The notes under the pieces: model-generated
Databases searched by the model: none
What the model was told of the DNA's origin: nothing
The model's input: the letters and a program-made list of their open reading frames with translations, nothing else
Assembly: GCF_003367395.1 (NCBI RefSeq)
Contig: NZ_CP031417.1
Coordinates: 2,852,001-2,916,000, forward strand
Length of the DNA: 64,000 nt
Direction of reading: 5' to 3'
From: Pseudolabrys taiwanensis
GTDB lineage: Bacteria > Pseudomonadota > Alphaproteobacteria > Rhizobiales > Xanthobacteraceae
Shown: piece after piece, positions 61,984 through 64,000 of the stretch
Position numbering within the stretch: the first letter of the stretch is position 1
Layout: the number at the start of each line of letters is the position of its first letter
Translations under genes and position numbers: made by a program

Positions 61984-62895
61984 TCACCTCAAGTAGTCGC
62001 TCAATCGCAGGCTCTGGATCTTGGAGATGGCCGAGTAGCTCGCCTCGAGCTGCGCCTGATAGGTGGAGATCTCGGCAGTGACGGCCGCCACGTCCACGTT
62101 GGTCAAGGAGTCCGACAGTGTCGTCGCGTCGCTTTGATAGGTCTGCTGGTTGTTTACCGCACGCTCCAACTGCGACGCAGACAACGAAAGCTTCGTCTGC
62201 ACCCCCGTCACGGCGTCCAGCGCGGACGTAGCGAGATCTAGCGCGGAGCTAAGGGTGGTGCTGTCGATCGGAGACGACGTCGCGTTGGCGATCATGCTGA
62301 AGGCGCGCATCGCCTTCTCGAAGGCCGGGTTGGAAGCCGTCACACCGTAGGTGACATACTGGCTGTCGGAGACCTTGGCCGACGCGAGTTGATCGTCTCC
62401 CGTATAATAGGACGTGTCGGCGGCCGTCGCGGAGGTCGTGTTGGAATAGCTGGAGAGATCGACCGGGGCCATATCGGTGCGCGATCCGGCGAACAGATAG
62501 CGTCCGCCGTACTGCGTATTCAGCAGCGACGTCATCTCGCTCATGAAGCCCTCAGCCGCACTGGTCAGCGTCGACGCGTCCGTGCCGCTGGCCGACACAG
62601 CCCCCGTGAGTTCGGACTTGTAGCTCGAAAGCAACTCGGCGATCGATCCGGTCGCGGAATACATGGCCTGGACCCGGTCGTCCGCGCTGCTTGCCGCGTC
62701 CTCGTAGCTCTTGGACTGCGAGATCGAGACCTGGAGATCGATCACCTTCTTCGACGTCGCACCCAGCCCGCCGTAGTCGGACGAGACCTTTCCGGACGCC
62801 GTCTCGATCTGCCGTTCGGAAATCTTGGCCTGCGTCCGGAGTGCGGCACTGACCATTTGTTCGCTTAACGCGAACGTTGCTACACGGGCGACCAT
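61984..62895 (-). CDS. flgL: Flagellar hook-filament junction protein FlgL (flagellin-like)
   Basis: A 303-residue axial protein. The flagellin-type N-terminal coiled region is SEQMVSAALRTQAKISERQIETASGKVSSD (given in part), a hook-associated segment is QYGGRYLFAGSRTDMAPVDL, and the C-terminal coil ends QLEASYSAISKIQSLRLSDYL. It forms the junction between hook and filament. It lies 12 bp after the flgK stop on the same strand, as in the usual flgK-flgL order. Confidence 0.88.
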   Translation of the reverse strand: MVARVATFALSEQMVSAALRTQAKISERQIETASGKVSSDYGGLGATSKKVIDLQVSISQSKSYEDAASSADDRVQAMYSATGSIAELLSSYKSELTGAVSASGTDASTLTSAAEGFMSEMTSLLNTQYGGRYLFAGSRTDMAPVDLSSYSNTTSATAADTSYYTGDDQLASAKVSDSQYVTYGVTASNPAFEKAMRAFSMIANATSSPIDSTTLSSALDLATSALDAVTGVQTKLSLSASQLERAVNNQQTYQSDATTLSDSLTNVDVAAVTAEISTYQAQLEASYSAISKIQSLRLSDYLR

Positions 62896-62907
62896 CGCTA
62901 CTCTCCG

Positions 62908-64000
62908 TCAGGTCGATTGCACCGAATTGATCAGCGACGTGAACATGTTGTTCAAGGTCTGCAGCACCTGCGCCGCGGCGGCATAGGCATTCTGCAGGTC
63001 GGACAGCCGCGCCGTCTCTTCATCGACGTTCACGCCGGACTGGGACGAAATCGTGTCGGCCAAATTCGATTTGACCGTTTCCTTCGAGGTCAGCGTGTTC
63101 GACGCCTTGGTCGCCGCCGAGGCGGCATCGGCTACGATGTCGGCTGCATATGAGGAGAAGGAGGTCGTCCGCGACGACAGATCGCCGGCCGCCGAGAAGG
63201 CCGTATCGCCGGTCAGCGCGTCGTAGAGTTTCTGCGCGACGACGGTAGAGCCCGCTGTCACGACCTGGGCGCCGATGGTGAGCGTCGCCGATGAATTTAG
63301 GCTGCTGCTCGCCAACTTGCTGGAGTCGCTCAAGAGGCTGCTGCTCACGGCGAAATCGGAAGCCCCCGTCGCCGAGACCATATTGTTCAAGCCCAGCCAA
63401 TCGGAGAGGCCTTTACCTTCCGTGCCGACGCTACTGGTCATCTCATTGACCGCAATCCCGCCGCTCGCGTCGGCGGCGGCGATCACGACATGGCCGCTCG
63501 CATCGATGCTGGCCGACAGCCCGCTGACGCCGTTAATGGCCGAGACAAGGTCACCGACCGTCGCATAATTGGACAGATCGAAGTCTTGGTACGATACGAG
63601 ACTGCCGCTGCCGTCGGTGACCGCGACGCGGAATGTGCCCGTGCCCGACAGCGTGTCGCCGGCGGCCACCGCGGTCGTGCCGGTGAGGCTGTTCGGCGGC
63701 GGCGATGCGGTCCCCGCGTTGCTGACCGTATTAAGCGTATCGGCCAGTTGCACGGCCAATTCGTCCAGTTCCGATTGCGACGCCGGCAAGACGCTGTCGC
63801 GCTGGCTGACGAGCGCGGCGATGGAGCCTGACTTCATCTGCGATGTGATGTCGGCGCCATCGACCGTGACGCCGCTCAGGCCGCCCGACGGATAGCTCGA
63901 TGCCGCGGTCACCTTGGCCGCGGTGGTGAAGCTGAGGGCATGCACGGACGAGTCGAGCAGCGTCTGGCCCGAGGCCGTGTAGATCTGCATGGCGCCCGAA
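62908..64000 (-). CDS. flgK: Flagellar hook-associated protein FlgK, C-terminal part (5' end outside window)
   Basis: The frame is open to the end of the window, giving ~364 residues of the C-terminal part. Marks are MQIYTASGQTLLDSSVHALSF, SGSIAALVSQRDSVLPASQSELDELA and VDEETARLSDLQNAYAAAAQVLQTLNNMFTSLI (split), the last being the conserved FlgK C-terminal coil. It caps the hook ahead of FlgL. The middle region is Ser/Thr-rich and variable. Confidence 0.9.
   Translation of the reverse strand, partial: SGAMQIYTASGQTLLDSSVHALSFTTAAKVTAASSYPSGGLSGVTVDGADITSQMKSGSIAALVSQRDSVLPASQSELDELAVQLADTLNTVSNAGTASPPPNSLTGTTAVAAGDTLSGTGTFRVAVTDGSGSLVSYQDFDLSNYATVGDLVSAINGVSGLSASIDASGHVVIAAADASGGIAVNEMTSSVGTEGKGLSDWLGLNNMVSATGASDFAVSSSLLSDSSKLASSSLNSSATLTIGAQVVTAGSTVVAQKLYDALTGDTAFSAAGDLSSRTTSFSSYAADIVADAASAATKASNTLTSKETVKSNLADTISSQSGVNVDEETARLSDLQNAYAAAAQVLQTLNNMFTSLINSVQST

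Overview
The window is 64 kb of GC-rich DNA, densely packed with genes on both strands. It looks like a chromosomal segment of an alphaproteobacterium in the Hyphomicrobiales (Bradyrhizobium/Xanthobacteraceae-like). The supports are PdhS/DivJ-like kinase sequence, an Irr/ICE-like palindrome in front of an iron transporter, several TRAP, TTT and NMT1-type transporters, a 3-hydroxybutyrate/acetoacetate gene group, and dispersed palindromic repeats of the kind common in these genomes. I see no rRNA, tRNA, CRISPR array, transposase or phage gene. The genus is an inference.

Layout. 1-7.6 kb: the end of a sensor kinase, a secreted DUF1194 protein, a ferric-iron ABC binding protein and fused permease without a neighbouring ATPase, an AsmA-like protein and a tiny CxxC protein. 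7.6-13.9 kb: a Pot-like polyamine ABC transporter (two permeases and an ATPase, no binding protein here), then glpD-glpK. 14.1-22.7 kb: a glutamine amidotransferase, an SDR, a TRAP transporter with malonyl-CoA decarboxylase, a divergent CaiB-type CoA transferase, and two small exported proteins. 22.9-31.6 kb: a hybrid histidine kinase, TctBA, a GT2 glycosyltransferase, a DUF2079 membrane protein and small hypotheticals.

31.8-53.4 kb is the most interesting part: about 20 genes that look like one catabolic region. A GntR/FCD regulator lies beside an operon with a heme-oxygenase-like diiron protein (all six expected ligands present), two different [2Fe-2S] ferredoxins and an unknown 102-residue protein. 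Divergent from it run a permease, an aldehyde dehydrogenase, a GlcG-like protein and an alpha/beta hydrolase. Next come an isochorismatase-family hydrolase and an NMT1-type ABC transporter. A long leftward operon follows: NAD epimerase, M24 'pita-bread' protein with a degraded metal site, cupin, second NMT1-type ABC transporter, two-subunit molybdenum hydroxylase with Tat signal, and a Bug-type binding protein. A TetR gene and an 8+8 bp palindrome precede that operon. GTATAC-centred, GntR-like operators sit in both divergent promoter regions of the first half. I infer import and oxidation of a small organic acid, amide or heterocycle; the substrate cannot be read from the sequence.

53.4-64 kb: a small membrane protein, a CBS-BON protein, a PiT phosphate transporter, acetoacetate decarboxylase with 3-hydroxybutyrate dehydrogenase and a divergent patatin-like protein, a chemoreceptor, flgL, and the 3' part of flgK running off the window.
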